This document shows, piece by piece, positions 32,040-43,370 of a DNA stretch of 64,000 nucleotides. The notes below the pieces were generated by a model. The model saw only the letters and a program-made list of their open reading frames with translations. It ran no database searches and was not told the origin of the DNA. The DNA is from Asterias rubens. Taxonomy: Eukaryota; Echinodermata; Asteroidea; Forcipulatida; Asteriidae. The position numbers and the translations under genes were made by a program. Where the stretch lies: NCBI RefSeq assembly GCF_902459465.1, contig NC_047083.1, forward strand, positions 9,229,526 through 9,293,525, in the 5' to 3' direction. Every line of letters starts with the position of its first letter. Position 1 is the first letter of the stretch.

Positions 32040-32580
32040 CAGTATTTGCAGCAATTTCATGGACAGTGTCTTTTGAAATGATGTTCACAGCGACGAGCGA
32101 GGTTACTTCAACAACACTCTACAGTGGGAAAAACATACACAACATTTGACTATTGATTGAGTGAAAAAGTGGTGACCAGTTGTTTTCATTTAAACTGGGT
32201 GGTCTATTCAGAACGTGGTAAACACTGGTCTCCTATGTATGGGTCAAAGCAAGTACAGAGGTACAAAAAAGTTACAAGCCATGAACTTTGCTCTTGAAAG
32301 GGGAACAGCAATCTTCCTCTGGCTTTGGTGGAAGGGCAACTTCCCAATGAATCCTGATTCCTAGTCTGTGCTATTGCTAGTACGTCGTAGAGGAAAACAA
32401 AATGTATTCGTAACTCTATGGCCGGGTCTATTCGATCGTACTCCCCTTTGCATTGTAAGATACACAACAAGAATCTACCAGCTATTTCCAGACGAGTTAA
32501 TCAACACACTAAACTAACAAATCCTTACTTACCGATATTTTAAGATGAAACATTTTGGTTATAAAAAGTAAACCCATCAT
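32040..32580 (-). CDS. Small divergent gene at the inversion centre, left side (two coding exons)
   Basis: Exon 1 at 32,580-32,533 opens ATGATGGG and reads MMGLLFITKMFHLKIS, with donor cg|gtaagt. Exon 2 at 32,118-32,040 (acceptor cccactgtag, donor g|gtgagt) continues in phase as SVVEVTSLVAVNIISKDTV, then HEIAANT. Joined to the next acceptor at 30,595 the frame stops within four codons, giving a protein of about 46 residues. I do not recognise it. It could be a small protein, the N-terminal remnant of a larger gene or a noncoding RNA. Confidence 0.4.
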
Positions 32581-32790
32581 GACGAGCAGACGACATGTTT
32601 ACGAAGGTTATGCAGTGCACGTGAGCAACTTCCGGGAACAAAGCGCCCTCTTTCACTTGAAAAAAATAGTTACACGATTTTTGACGACAGCGCCCTCTCC
32701 GTCGAAAAAATATTGACGGAAAATGAAGACAGCGCCCTCAGCGTTATTGAGGATTTGCTATGTATGAGTAACATGTCGTCTGCTCACACG
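32581..32790. promoter_or_regulatory. Central spacer, possible bidirectional promoter
   Basis: About 210 bp of mostly unpaired sequence lies between two divergent first exons. It holds three same-oriented GCGCCCTC words (32,643, 32,691 and 32,732), the last two preceded by A/CAGA or GACA. On the other strand they read GAGGGCGC, close to the CTCF core consensus as I remember it. Promoter activity is inferred from position only. Confidence 0.4.
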
Positions 32791-32826
32791 ATGATTTTAG
32801 CAAAAAGTTGTCATCACAAAACATCG
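32791..32826 (+). CDS. Divergent first exon at the inversion centre, right side
   Basis: ATGATTTTAGC... reads MILAKSCHHKTS and ends at a canonical donor (cg|gtaagtaa), mirroring the left exon 1. The next homologous block (33,549-33,700) has acceptor cccactgtag and donor atg|gtgagt but has gained about 70 bp and lost the frame. This copy is probably degenerate. Confidence 0.35.
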
Positions 32827-32829
32827 GTA

Positions 32830-33540
32830 AGTAACGATTTGTTTGTTTAGTATATTGATTTGGGCGTCTGGAAATAGCTGGTAGATTCTGTAGATGCCGT
32901 GGGGCACAGGTAGCACCCTTTTTATAGTTTAGAAATTAGTTGAATTAATAGTTTTGCCCGTTCAGATCATCCGTTTGGTTTGCAACAATGCTTGGATTGG
33001 AGTTTGTTTACATTGCTGTCGTACAGTACACTGTTGTTGTAACTGTACTTTGTACTTTAATAACATGGACGGATCATTAGCAATTGTGATAGTGTTAAAG
33101 TCGTGGGTACTAACAGTAATGGGTACTAACAGGTTAGCCCCAAACCTCTAGGCACCATGAATGAGGACCATAGCAACTTAGCATACGTACTACTGCTTCC
33201 TTGCGACCTTGCTTGTTGTTGATATTATTGTTTTTGGCATTGATTGTCTGATTTCTGTTGACACTGATTGTCTGATTTCTGTTGACACTCACTGTCACAC
33301 TTTCTTATGTTTCTGTACAACCCCTTTGCCTTACATCAAGCGTTGCACGTTTGTGGGGCACCACACACAACTACCTAGCTATATCAGCCAATTACAACTT
33401 AGGTTGAAGTTTCCTAAAATACCTCATCATGTGGCTCAATGAGACGCTGTTTGACCATTTTTGACGTCATAATGCAAGAAGTTTTCAACTTTTCCAAAAT
33501 GTAACCACTTTTAATTCAAACTGTTGTTGTTTGTTTTCCC
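32830..33540. other. Right-arm sequence with no clear left partner
   Basis: After 'cgtctggaaatagctggtag' (shared with 32,480) the sequence departs from the left arm for several hundred bases. It contains a duplicated 'gactgattgtctgatttctgttgac'-type word near 33,240-33,290. No gene is supported. Confidence 0.45.
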
Positions 33541-33759
33541 CACTGTAGGAACCCCTTGAAGAAACCTCGCCACTGTGTACATCTTTCCATAAGACACGGT
33601 TTTAGTCATCACCAACCATCAGAGCAAGAAGTCCTCAACAGATGAAAGTTTAAACTATGCGCTCCACCTCTTGGAATTACTGCAAATAGGATACTACATG
33701 GTGAGTTACAATTAAATCTTCTGCTTGTCAATAAATTTGATTGTTACAATGTTACCCAA

Positions 33760-34640
33760 GACTGTACATTTATTACAACCTCCCCATTTTAGTTTTTTGT
33801 TTAACTGCCCCAATACGTTAGCCTTACACATCCATCCCAACCTCCCCTTTTTGTCAATCTGAAACCGCCCCCAAGATATACCCCTCCTAGTGTTATTATT
33901 AGCCTTGTAACTCCGTCCCAACCTCCCTCTTTTCAGTCCATCTAGAACCGCCGCACTGAAAATATTCTACTTTAGCCTTGTACAATCCATCCCAGCCATC
34001 CCTTTCCTCCAATCTTGAACCGCCTCCAAGACGTACCCCCTTCTGGGACTTACTATTATTGTACTCTCATCAACAAAACCTCACCCTTTTTTGTCCATCT
34101 TAAACCGCCCCCAAGAAATACACCCTACCTTGTACTTCCATCTCAACCTCATCCTTTTCTTTCCATCTGGATCCACCCCCGAGACGTAACACTTTTTACG
34201 ACTGGCATTGTACAGTCCATCCCAACCTCCCCCTTTTCTTTCCATCTTGAACCGCCCCCAAGAAATACCCCTTCTACTATTAGTCTTGTACTTCCATCCC
34301 AACCTCCCCCTTTTCTGTCCATCTTGAACCGCCCCCAAGATATACCCCTTCTACTGTTAGCCTAGTACTTCCTTCCCAACCTCCCACTTTTCTGTTATTC
34401 TTGAATACCCTCCCGCCCCCCAAGATATACCCCATTATTAGCCTTGTACTTCCATCCCAAACTCCCCCTTTTCTGTCATTCTTGAACCGCCCCAAGCTGT
34501 ACCCTTTTACCAAGTATTACAATCCATCCCAACCTCTCTTTTATATCCATCTTGAACCGCCCACAAGATGTACCCCTGCTATTATTAGCCCACGTACTTC
34601 CATCCCAACCTCCCCTTTTCCACCTTTAACCGCCCCAAGA
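33760..34640 (-). repeat. Minisatellite, right-arm mirror of the 75-80 bp array
   Basis: C-rich units contain 'ttgaaccgcccccaagatat' and 'tacttccatcccaacctccc'. They are the reverse complement of the left-arm unit, with a different copy number and order. Confidence 0.88.
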
Positions 34641-35033
34641 TGTGTTTCAGTTCCAGTTATTAAATAATGTTGTGAAACAAATGAACAGCTCAGAGGCTTT
34701 CTTCTCAATTTCATTTTATTTTTTATTTCAATAGTCAAAAGTGAACTGTTACAAGAGCAAAAACTTTCATAAAACAAACTTTAAAAGTACAGCTAAGTAA
34801 ACCCCTTTTTTTATTAGACAATGTTTTTACTTTTAAAAAACAATTCTACTTCAGAGACTATTAGTTTAATTTTAGCTGCTCACTTAGGCCCTATGGGATA
34901 GGAAACTGTTATAATATTGCCATTATAGTTAAAAAATAGTATAATAAATAGCTCCATGAGAAAACTAAGATCAAATTTGATCAGTGGCTCTTATAATTCA
35001 TACAATTCTTGATTCTTTGATTTCTGTTTACAG

Positions 35034-35178
35034 GTTCATTAAGATGATGAGGAGCAGCAGTTTCCTCACAAGAGATTGTGCAAGGGCTTTGATGAGAACA
35101 CTTAGATTGCAGCTTCATTATGACTTCAAACACTTCATCATCTCTCTACTACAAGCTTCTCGTACTTCAACTCTGTGA
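35034..35178 (+). other. Possible last exon of the centre-proximal transcript, right arm
   Basis: The acceptor 'ctgtttacag' is followed by the homologue of the left block at 30,595, with an inserted base or two around 'agattgtgcaagg'. The same early TAA is present. Confidence 0.35.
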
Positions 35179-36559
35179 ATTATTCAAAACTAGGATATTA
35201 AGGTAGGCTTTTTTTGTTTTGTTTATGAATTGTAAAAAGGTCTGTTTACAAATACACAATGACTTCATCATGATGATACTTAAAGGGCCTTGTCACACAA
35301 GTCAATTTGTCGGCAATTTTGAGTCGACTGCTGCAGTGCACACAAACAAAAACACTTTGACATCAAAGTACTTTTTCAAAAATGGGTTCACTAAACCCAT
35401 AAGAAATTTTTGTAAAAGATCAGATGGCAATGTTTTTTTCTTCTTGCATGTTGCCTCAAAGTGGTTGGCTATAAAATGCCTCGTTGGACATGGAACTTTC
35501 GCACGTATTTTAGTCCATGCCCTGGAGAAAGCCAGGGATGTACTAAAAACAAGTCCCTGCCCAGTGCGACAGTAGAGGGGGGCATGGTTCGGACTATCAC
35601 CCCGATCCATCCCCGGCCATGTTCTCCGCTAGTCCCAGGTCCCCTACAATATTGTGCTTTAGACTCAAACACACTTCCTCTGAAAATGTTTTACAATCCA
35701 AATAAATTGTGCAAAAAAGCCATGAGGAAAATTTGATGAAGTCTTACACTTTGTAAACAGACCTTTACTTATAATCAGTCCTTTTATTGAGACTGTTGAT
35801 GTAAGGTAGTTATTAATTGGTGCTGGCAGAAGAATATTTAAAGTTACTTGTGCCATTGCTGGCAAAGCGTACAACAATCAACTTATGAGCAGAAAGCACA
35901 AAACAAATTGCCATTTCCATATTTCTTGTACTAATGCTAAGCTGCAATACAAAGTGTTGCTGGAATTACTCTTACTCAATGATTGTGTCTTAACCGATCC
36001 TCTTGGCGAGTGTAACTTTCCTAAAAAAAGACCAATAAATTTGGGGGTTGATTAAACTCTCCAGCTCAGCTTTTTCATAGCGGTGCCAAGTAAAGATAAT
36101 TGCCGAGGAGTTTCTGCCTGGAGTACTTCTCCTGAAGTCCTTCTGCCAGCACACATCTGTAAAATAATTGGGAAAACAATTAATTAATAGTAAAGTGTAG
36201 TATACAATAATGTATCTATGTGATGCTTTCAAAAGTGGCTCACAGGTATGGGTGTGTGGTGTAGCTTTGTCAAAGACCACATCAAGTTTGTCTAGTTTAG
36301 ATTTACACACCAACCCGCTCAACCGTTAAAATGTCAACAATTATTTTCAAGTCTAAGATTTTGTACCGTTCACACTTTCACTTCAATGGCACTTCTAGAA
36401 AGAAAAAGTTAAAAGTGACAAACAAAAGTATCAATTGTTGGTATTAAGATTTGTGTTTAGATTTCATCAAGTGTTAACCAAAAGGGAAACTGGCAGTGTA
36501 AATTGTAAATAATTTGTTGTTGAACAACAAGACAAACTGACTAGAGCAGAAGTACTTAC

Positions 36560-36653
36560 GGATAAATTATGCCGGCACACAACTGAGTCATCCAGCCCTT
36601 TGTTAGCGGTCTTCCTCACAATGTTTGCTTTGGGTGCCAGTTCTTGTTTCAAC
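36560..36653 (-). CDS. Unidentified exon 'E', right arm
   Basis: Mirror of 28,948-29,041: 94 nt, acceptor atttcag, donor gtaagt, open as LKQELAPKAN with ending CRHNLS. The preserved length, phase and splice sites contrast with the stops in the neighbouring protease exons. Function is unknown. Confidence 0.45.
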
Positions 36654-36959
36654 CTGAAATTATTTTAAATTATAAGACGATTAGTGTTTTTGATCACCAG
36701 TAAGCATTTATCCTTATACACATTGCCTATTCTGTAACAATTATAAAGCAGAGAATGTATTAATATTTAGTAATGGTATTTAAACTTTTAAACTGATTGA
36801 TCACCAATGTCAAGTTGTTGTAACTACACTGGTCCTTTTCAGAACAAACTTGTTATTGGATCAGAATTTTACTCTCATTTATTCAGAGAGAATTAACTAT
36901 CTGAAACTTAATACTCCATGAACTTTCAGATTAAAACGCATCAGTTTTGTTGTTGATGG

Positions 36960-37680
36960 TGATACTTTGGAGCCGAGCGAATATTAGAACACCGGACTCA
37001 AGCTCTGTTGCTGTTTGAACAGCAGAGTGTGGGTTCAAGTCCTGGTCAAGACACTTGTGTTCTAAAGCAAGACACTTAACCATTATTGATACGTAGTTGA
37101 ATGGATAAGAACACCAGACTCAAGCTCTGTTACTGTTTCTATTCAGCAGAGTGTGGGTTCGAGTCCCGGTCAAGACACTTGTGTCCTAAAGCAAGACACT
37201 TAACACAGAGCCGAATGGATAAGAACAGCGGACTCGAGCTCTGTTGCTGTTTCTATTCAGCAGAGTGTGGGTTCGAGTCCCGGTCAAGACACTTGTGTTC
37301 TAAAGCAAGACACTTAACCATTATTGATACGTAGTTGAATGGATAAGAACACCAGACTCAAGCTCTGTTGCTGTTTCTATTCAGCAGAGTGTGGGTTCGA
37401 GTCCCGGTCAAGACACTTGTGTCCTAAAGCAAGACACTTAACACAGAGCCGAATGGATAAGAACACCGGACTCGAGCTCTGTTGCTGTTTCTATTCAGCA
37501 GAGTGTGGGTTCGAGTCCCGGTCAAGACACTTGTGTTCTAAAGTAAGACACTTAACCATTATTGATATGTAGTCGAGTTGATACATGTAAGAATATCGGA
37601 CTCGAGCTCTGTCGCTGTTTCTATTCAGCAGAGTGTGTGTACGAGTCCCGCGCAAAACACTTGTGTTCTAAAGCAAGAGT
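36960..37680 (+). repeat. Tandem array of type 3 SINE heads, about 118 bp unit, five to six copies
   Basis: Units read 'gaatggataagaacaccaga', 'ctcaagctctgttgctgttt', 'cagcagagtgtgggttcgag' (B box), 'tcccggtcaagacacttgtg' and 'aagcaagacacttaac'. Adjacent pairs form a 238 bp higher-order unit (37,101-37,334 and 37,339-37,572 are nearly identical). The left arm has one copy at this place. Confidence 0.88.
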
Positions 37681-37739
37681 AAGTGTCTGATCCTTAAATA
37701 CACACATTGCCTATTAATTTGTAACATTTATAAGCAGAC

Positions 37740-38010
37740 TACGGACTACGGACTGAATCTCTGTTGATGTTTCTATACAGCATAGTGTGGGTTCAATTTC
37801 CGGTCGTGACACTCGTTGCCTTAAGCAGGGCACTTAACCATTACTGATGTGTCCTTCGGATGGGGGGGGGGGGACATGTTAAAACGTTGGTTCTGTGTGC
37901 TTTGTAATGCACGTGAAAGAACCTGACCGGTGCACTTTAATATCAAAAAGAGAAGGGGTTCGCCCCAAGTATTCTTGGTCGGATTGGCTGCATATTACTA
38001 CACAACACCT
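37740..38010 (+). mobile_element. Type 3 SINE with body, right arm
   Basis: A head-like segment at 37,775-37,840 is followed by the body words 'gaacctgaccggtgcacttt' and 'ggggttcgcccc', ending 'ggattggctgcatat'. A G-run lies at 37,862. Confidence 0.6.
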
Positions 38011-38349
38011 AAAAGGAAAATACTGAATGTTGATGCGCATTCAGCATCTCTGAGTGATGAATATGAGCGCTTTCTAAGTAGCCACTATTATTACTATTAT
38101 TAACATTAATAAACTTACAGCGCCCTTTAATTTTGTGTGTTTGCCTACATGTGGAGATGAAAAGGTGCAATTAGTTTGTCGTGGTTTAAAATAAGTTATG
38201 TAACAAGAGGGGGCCCTCAAACTTTCGCAACATGAGACAAACTTGGGGACAATTGTCGTTAAAATGTCGGTTGCGGTAATAGTGAAACAGCTCTCGCGTA
38301 ACCATCTTGCAATCTGCTTTGCGAGAGACAACTGCTCTCATCACTACTA

Positions 38350-38860
38350 GGCCCCCTCCCACCCCAAACAACTTGGCTACATAATATTGTTATGAATCTT
38401 GTAAACATCCTTTAGAGTTTTAGGTGCTCAAAGATCGTGTATGATGTCTTTGCCCCCCACTTGCCACCCCCTCCCTCCCTGCCCACACCACAAACGTTGT
38501 AAACAACTTGGCTACTCAATATTGTTATGAATCTTGTAAATTACTCACAGTTAGAGATCCTTTGGTAGAGTTTTAGATGCTCAAAGATCGTGTAAAATGA
38601 TGTCTTTGCCCCAAGATGGTGTACTGTAAAATGATGTCTTTGCCCCCACTTGCCACCTCTGCCCCTCCCTCCCCAATCTCTGGTTACTCCACATACGTTG
38701 TAAACAACTTGGCTACTCAATATTGTTATGAATCTTGTAAATTACTCACAGTTAGAGATCCTTTGGTAGAGTTTTAGATGCTCAAAGATTGTGTACTTTG
38801 TACTCAAATGCTCAGGACATGTTGTTTACATATGGCAACCGTCTATGTCTAGTTCCCAGT
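38350..38860 (-). repeat. Tandem repeat, about 200 bp unit, right arm (about three copies)
   Basis: Reverse complement of 26,690-27,470. Units contain 'gctcaaagatcgtgta' and 'ggctactcaatattgttatg'. Confidence 0.85.
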
Positions 38861-39339
38861 CTGTAAGAAGTGGTAATACAGGTAGTGATGGGTGTCTGAC
38901 TATTTTTTCTTTGAATATTTATTGAGAAAATGTACGTGAATAAGTGTTCGTTTTCATAGTTTTTTTCGTTGAAAATGAGTTGTTTTTGAATCGCAATGTA
39001 TGTTAACTGTTTTAATTGTCATAGAATTGGTAAAAAAGGTACAAGAATTGGAAATATCGATGTACGAAAATGCGTTAGGTGTAGTATAGGTGTAGTATGC
39101 TACATAGGCTTAGTATAATATACACATTGTTAAAGCCAATTAAGTTGCATTTAAAGGCCGTTTTTTGAGTAAAGTTGTACATTTTGGATGAATTTTGAAG
39201 AGTAAATGTTTGGATTGATGTAATACAACGGTGTAAGCAGTGTAAAGGTGTTTAGCAGTATTTTGGGGACGTTTTAGTGATGTAAATCGTAAGTCTTTTT
39301 CGATTTTCATGACTTTTGCACTTAGAATTTTTTTTTTTT

Positions 39340-39850
39340 TCACCAATTTGCACCAAAATTAACGAGCGTACGTTTCAAGCGATTTTAAGAAAATGATTTA
39401 CCAAAAATGCGTAAAAAATGTAAGTTTTTTGTAAAAAAAACTTTTCTAACAACTTTTTTCACCAAAATTAACGAGCGTGCGTTTCAGGCGATTTTAATTT
39501 TTTCATAGACCGTTAAAAAAAAAATTAACGGTCTTTTTTTTTTTTTTTTTTTTCCCAAAAATGAAATTTTTCTTGAAAAAATCTTGCCTCCCCTTCACCC
39601 TCTCTCCCCGGTGCCGCCTCCCCCTCTCTCTCTGGTCCCGGTGTCGTCCCCTCCTCGTGGTTCCGCCGCCGTGGTGTCTCCTGCTGCTGCGTCTCCTCTC
39701 CGTGCGTCAAGACCTGTACATGTTCCTGTGGAAGAAACGTGGGTTATTTCTTTATTTCGCTTACCTCATGGTCCGTGCCGGGGCTCGAACCTCTCATCTT
39801 GTCCTCGCGAAACTGTAACCTTAACCACTAGGCCACAACGATGACTGTAC
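39340..39850 (-). repeat. Right-arm mirror of the GA-rich block and tRNA-like sequence
   Basis: It contains 'cgctcgttaa...' twins, the 'gaccgttaa' hairpin, pyrimidine-rich 'ccctctccccggtgccgcct' and the tRNA-like 'ggggctcgaacctc'. Long frames on both strands reflect biased composition. Confidence 0.6.
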
Positions 39851-40756
39851 AGATCATACATTTTTTGGAGTGATGAATATTACACAACCACGTACGTAAA
39901 GCATTGCGCTATATATTTACGGGAATAAATAATTAAATAAATTAAATAGCCCCCTCTGTTGGTCAAAATTGTCCAGTGTGTAATAAAAAAACTTGTTGCT
40001 GTTGTTAATGATAAAAAAAAAACGTTTTTGCCAATCAGTTATTTTAGGAGTCCAAATTAGTGTAATTAAAGTTTACCCTTTCATAGCTTCTATAATTAAG
40101 CCCAAATATTTTAACCTACCAGTTTAAAATATAATAAACTTTAAAACAAAGACGATTATTAAAGAAAAGAACACCTGGCACACTTTCTTTTATTAAATTC
40201 ATTTTTTATTGGAACATATATAAAAAATAATGAAAAAAATTAATAATAATATTAGACAAGTTTTAATACAAATTATTTGTAAAAATATAACTTTGTGACA
40301 AATAAATTACGTGATAAAACTCACAATAAAGTAGTACAGTAATATTAATAATAATAATAATAAACAAGACTAATAAAGCGCATTTTACAAGATACAATGC
40401 GCTGGTAAGAGAGCTACAAAAAAGTAAGTTTACGAGTAAGACAATCTATTAAACAAGGATGGCTCTACATAGAGGCCACAAAGATTGAAAACTCACAATT
40501 AAAGTGAACGAAATAAAAAATGACTTAAATTTTGACATTACAAATTAAGTATCGATATTTAATTTTTAAAGTCAAAATGTAAGGTATTTTTTTTCCACAT
40601 ATATTATATATATATTTATCCTCTCGGTAAATTGTCCTGCCTCCGAATTTCAAAAATTAAATACTCTGATTTCTAATTCCAACATTACAGAAGTTTGTCC
40701 TCTAGGTTTTCAGTTTACTGCTAAACATTATTTCCAGCATGCAAACACATAATTGC

Positions 40757-41134
40757 TTAAAGGCAGTGGACACTATTGGTAATTGTCAAAAACTAGCTTT
40801 CATACTTGGTGTATCTGAACATATGCATAAAATAACAAGCCTGTGAAAATTTGAGCTCAATCTGTCATCGAAGTTGCGAGATAATAATGAAAGAAAAAAC
40901 ACCCTTGTCACACAAAGTTGTGTGCGATTAGATGGTTGATTTCGAGACCTCAAGTTCTAAATCTGATGTCTCGAAATCAAATTCGTGGAAAATTAGTTCT
41001 TTCTCGAAAAATATGGCACTTCAGAAGGAGCGGTTTCTCACAATGTTTTATACCATCAACCTCTCCCCATTGCTCATCACCAAGAAAGATTTTAATTATT
41101 TTGAGTAATTACCAATAGTGTCCACTGCCTTTAA
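40757..41134. mobile_element. Family A element private to the right arm
   Basis: Termini 'ttaaaggcagtggacactat' and 'aatagtgtccactgccttta' are near-consensus. The mirrored left-arm site (around 24,940-24,960) has continuous sequence with no element, so this copy moved after the duplication. Confidence 0.85.
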
Positions 41135-41270
41135 TTGTAGGGGTAACAGACCCAAATCAACTATGTAGAACTTCCCAGATGTTTGTCAGACATGTTTCTT
41201 CAAAATCAGTATGTTTTCAAACTAAATTTAAAAGATGACCTTTTTTATCCTGGAATCCTGTATCAAAACC

Positions 41271-41634
41271 TTTAGTGGCACTGGATGGACACTTTTGGTA
41301 AAATATTGTCAAAGACCAGTCTTCTCACTTGGTGAATCTTAACATGCACAAATAAACAAACCTGTGAAAATTTGAACTCAATTGGTCGTTGAAGTTGGGA
41401 GAGAATAATGAAAGAAAAAAACACCCTGTCACATGAAGTTGTGTGCTTTCAGATGCTTGATTTCGAGACCTCACGCGTGAGGTCTCAAAAGCAATTCTCA
41501 AAAGCAATTTCTCTATTTTGCTGAGAAATTACTTCTTTCTCAAAAACTACGATATTTCAGAGGAAGCCGTTTCTCACAATGTTTTATGCTAACAATTATC
41601 TTGAGTAATTACCAATAGTGTCCAGTGCCTTTAA
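41271..41634. mobile_element. Family A element shared by both arms (right copy)
   Basis: Its flank 'gatacaggatt' (reverse complement) matches that of the left element at 24,487-24,818. Confidence 0.82.
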
Positions 41635-42149
41635 GATAAACAAAGCATTTAACCGCCTTTGTTTCGGTGTCAAGTTATGCCAATCATTAGGTTTAAATCT
41701 TGTTAAAATTTTCAACGAATAATTAGTGGTCACACTTGAGCTCAATGATTGTTCTGCTTAGGCCAAATAAAATACCAGTTGATCGTCTTCGCCCGCTAGA
41801 CCTTTTGGGGGGCCGCATCCTTTTTTTCCCTTTTTTTTTTCCCTCGAATTTTGTATTAAAAAAATGTAATGTTTTTTTGTGTGTTTGAAATGCATCATTT
41901 CAAAAGGACTGGCCTAGGAGCTTTTCCCTACCATCAGCAAATCTTTTTAGTGCCTGTAACACGGGTCCTCATGCAACAATAAAATAAGTTTGGTGGGTTA
42001 ATCTGAAGAATTTGTGGCCTGTTTGATTTGAAATACTAAGCGGCCATCTTGGAAATTTAAAAAAATTATAATAATAAATAAAAGGCCCTCATCCTCCTCT
42101 TTTTGAAAAATCCGGAACGATCAACTGGTATTTTTTTTATTTGGCCTTT

Positions 42150-43330
42150 AACGTACATTGGAAATATGGGTCAGCAAAATGTTTAATTTTGCGAGTCCAG
42201 TGAAATAAAATCATGTTTCCCATTAAAGTGAAAAAACGGGACTTGAAATGTTGGCAATATTTTTGTTCATCAACAGTGCCCCCAAAAGAGGAATAAGTTG
42301 ACAAAGCCTAGTTTTCTGATAATACCAAAAATAAACAGTTTGTTCACAGTTGGGCCAAACAAAAATATAATAAAGTTTCTTTTCACACTGAACTTTGCAA
42401 AATTTGTTGCTTTAGTTGAGCCAAACAAAAATTTAGTTATGTTTTCCCACTTTGATGAAAAATTGGTAGGTACTTATGGCCAAGCAAATATATAGTAATG
42501 TTTCCACAGCAAAAAAAGTTTAAGTACACAGGTGGGCAATGTCTTCTAGAATTGTTATCAAAGTTTTGCCATATAAAAATATAGTTATGTTTTCATGAAT
42601 GGGAAGAAACGTGGATGGGCAAAAATGGTTTCTTTTTCTTCAAATTGGTCCAAACAAAGAGGTAGCAATTTTTCCTACATATTATAATAATAATAATAAT
42701 AATAATTCCATACCTCAAGGCGCAATACACTAATCAAATAATTTGGCCAAATAACAATAACGTCATGTTCTTCATAACAGATGGGCAACATTTTTTTATT
42801 TTTTTTTATTTGGCCAAACAAAAAGATAGTCATGTTTAATGTATCCTGTAATAACAAGGCGCGTACGGTAGTTTGAGAAAAAAGACGAATTTTGTGTTTG
42901 AGTGGTTTAAGCCTTCAGTGCCACATACATTTTACCCTTGTTCAGTGTAATAGGAAACATTATTATATTTTTGTTTGGCCCAACTATACAGTTTTCCCAA
43001 CATCCAAAATTCGATTCCTTCCAATTCACAAAGTAGCCTTGATTTCTACACCCTTGACAGCATCAGCAAAACCTACATGATTTCTTTTTCACAGTTGGAC
43101 CAAACAAACAGGTAGTCTACTTTCCACATTACACTAATTTGATACTTTGGGCCAAACAAACATAATAATGTTACACTGAATTTGGGTGGGCAACATTTTG
43201 TTTAAAAAAAAAAGGTGGGCTATACAAAAATAAAGTTTTGTTTCACATTACACTGAAAAAGGGTAAGTAAACATTTTTCCATTAATATTCTGATATATTG
43301 AAGACATGATTTTATTTTTGTTCATCCTTA
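42150..43330 (-). repeat. Degenerate 'ggccaaacaaaaatatag' tandem region, right arm
   Basis: Irregular 60-100 bp units contain 'ccaaacaaaaatatagttat' and 'gtttcccatt'. An (ATA)n tract lies at 42,683-42,706. It mirrors 22,870-24,480. Confidence 0.65.
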
Positions 43331-43370
43331 CTCGAAAATAGTATTCTTTCCAAATTACAAAGTAGGTTTC

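Larger units (their letters stand above)
16970..32580 (+). repeat. Left arm of a giant diverged inverted duplication
   Basis: Block after block has a reverse-complement partner in the right arm. Examples: 17,274-17,353 with 45,023-45,102; 19,055-19,205 with 43,995-44,142; 23,565-23,747 with 43,371-43,546; 25,690-26,030 with 39,510-39,850; 28,948-29,041 with 36,560-36,653; 29,457-29,840 with 35,790-36,165. By eye, identity is about 95% in the best inner block and lower outward. Coordinate sums drift between about 62 and 67 kb because each arm carries private insertions and deletions. Confidence 0.9.

Noticed and set aside
36960-37680. CRISPR-like array
   Set aside because: The units are about 118 bp with no unique spacers, the genome is eukaryotic, and the unit is a tRNA-like SINE head.
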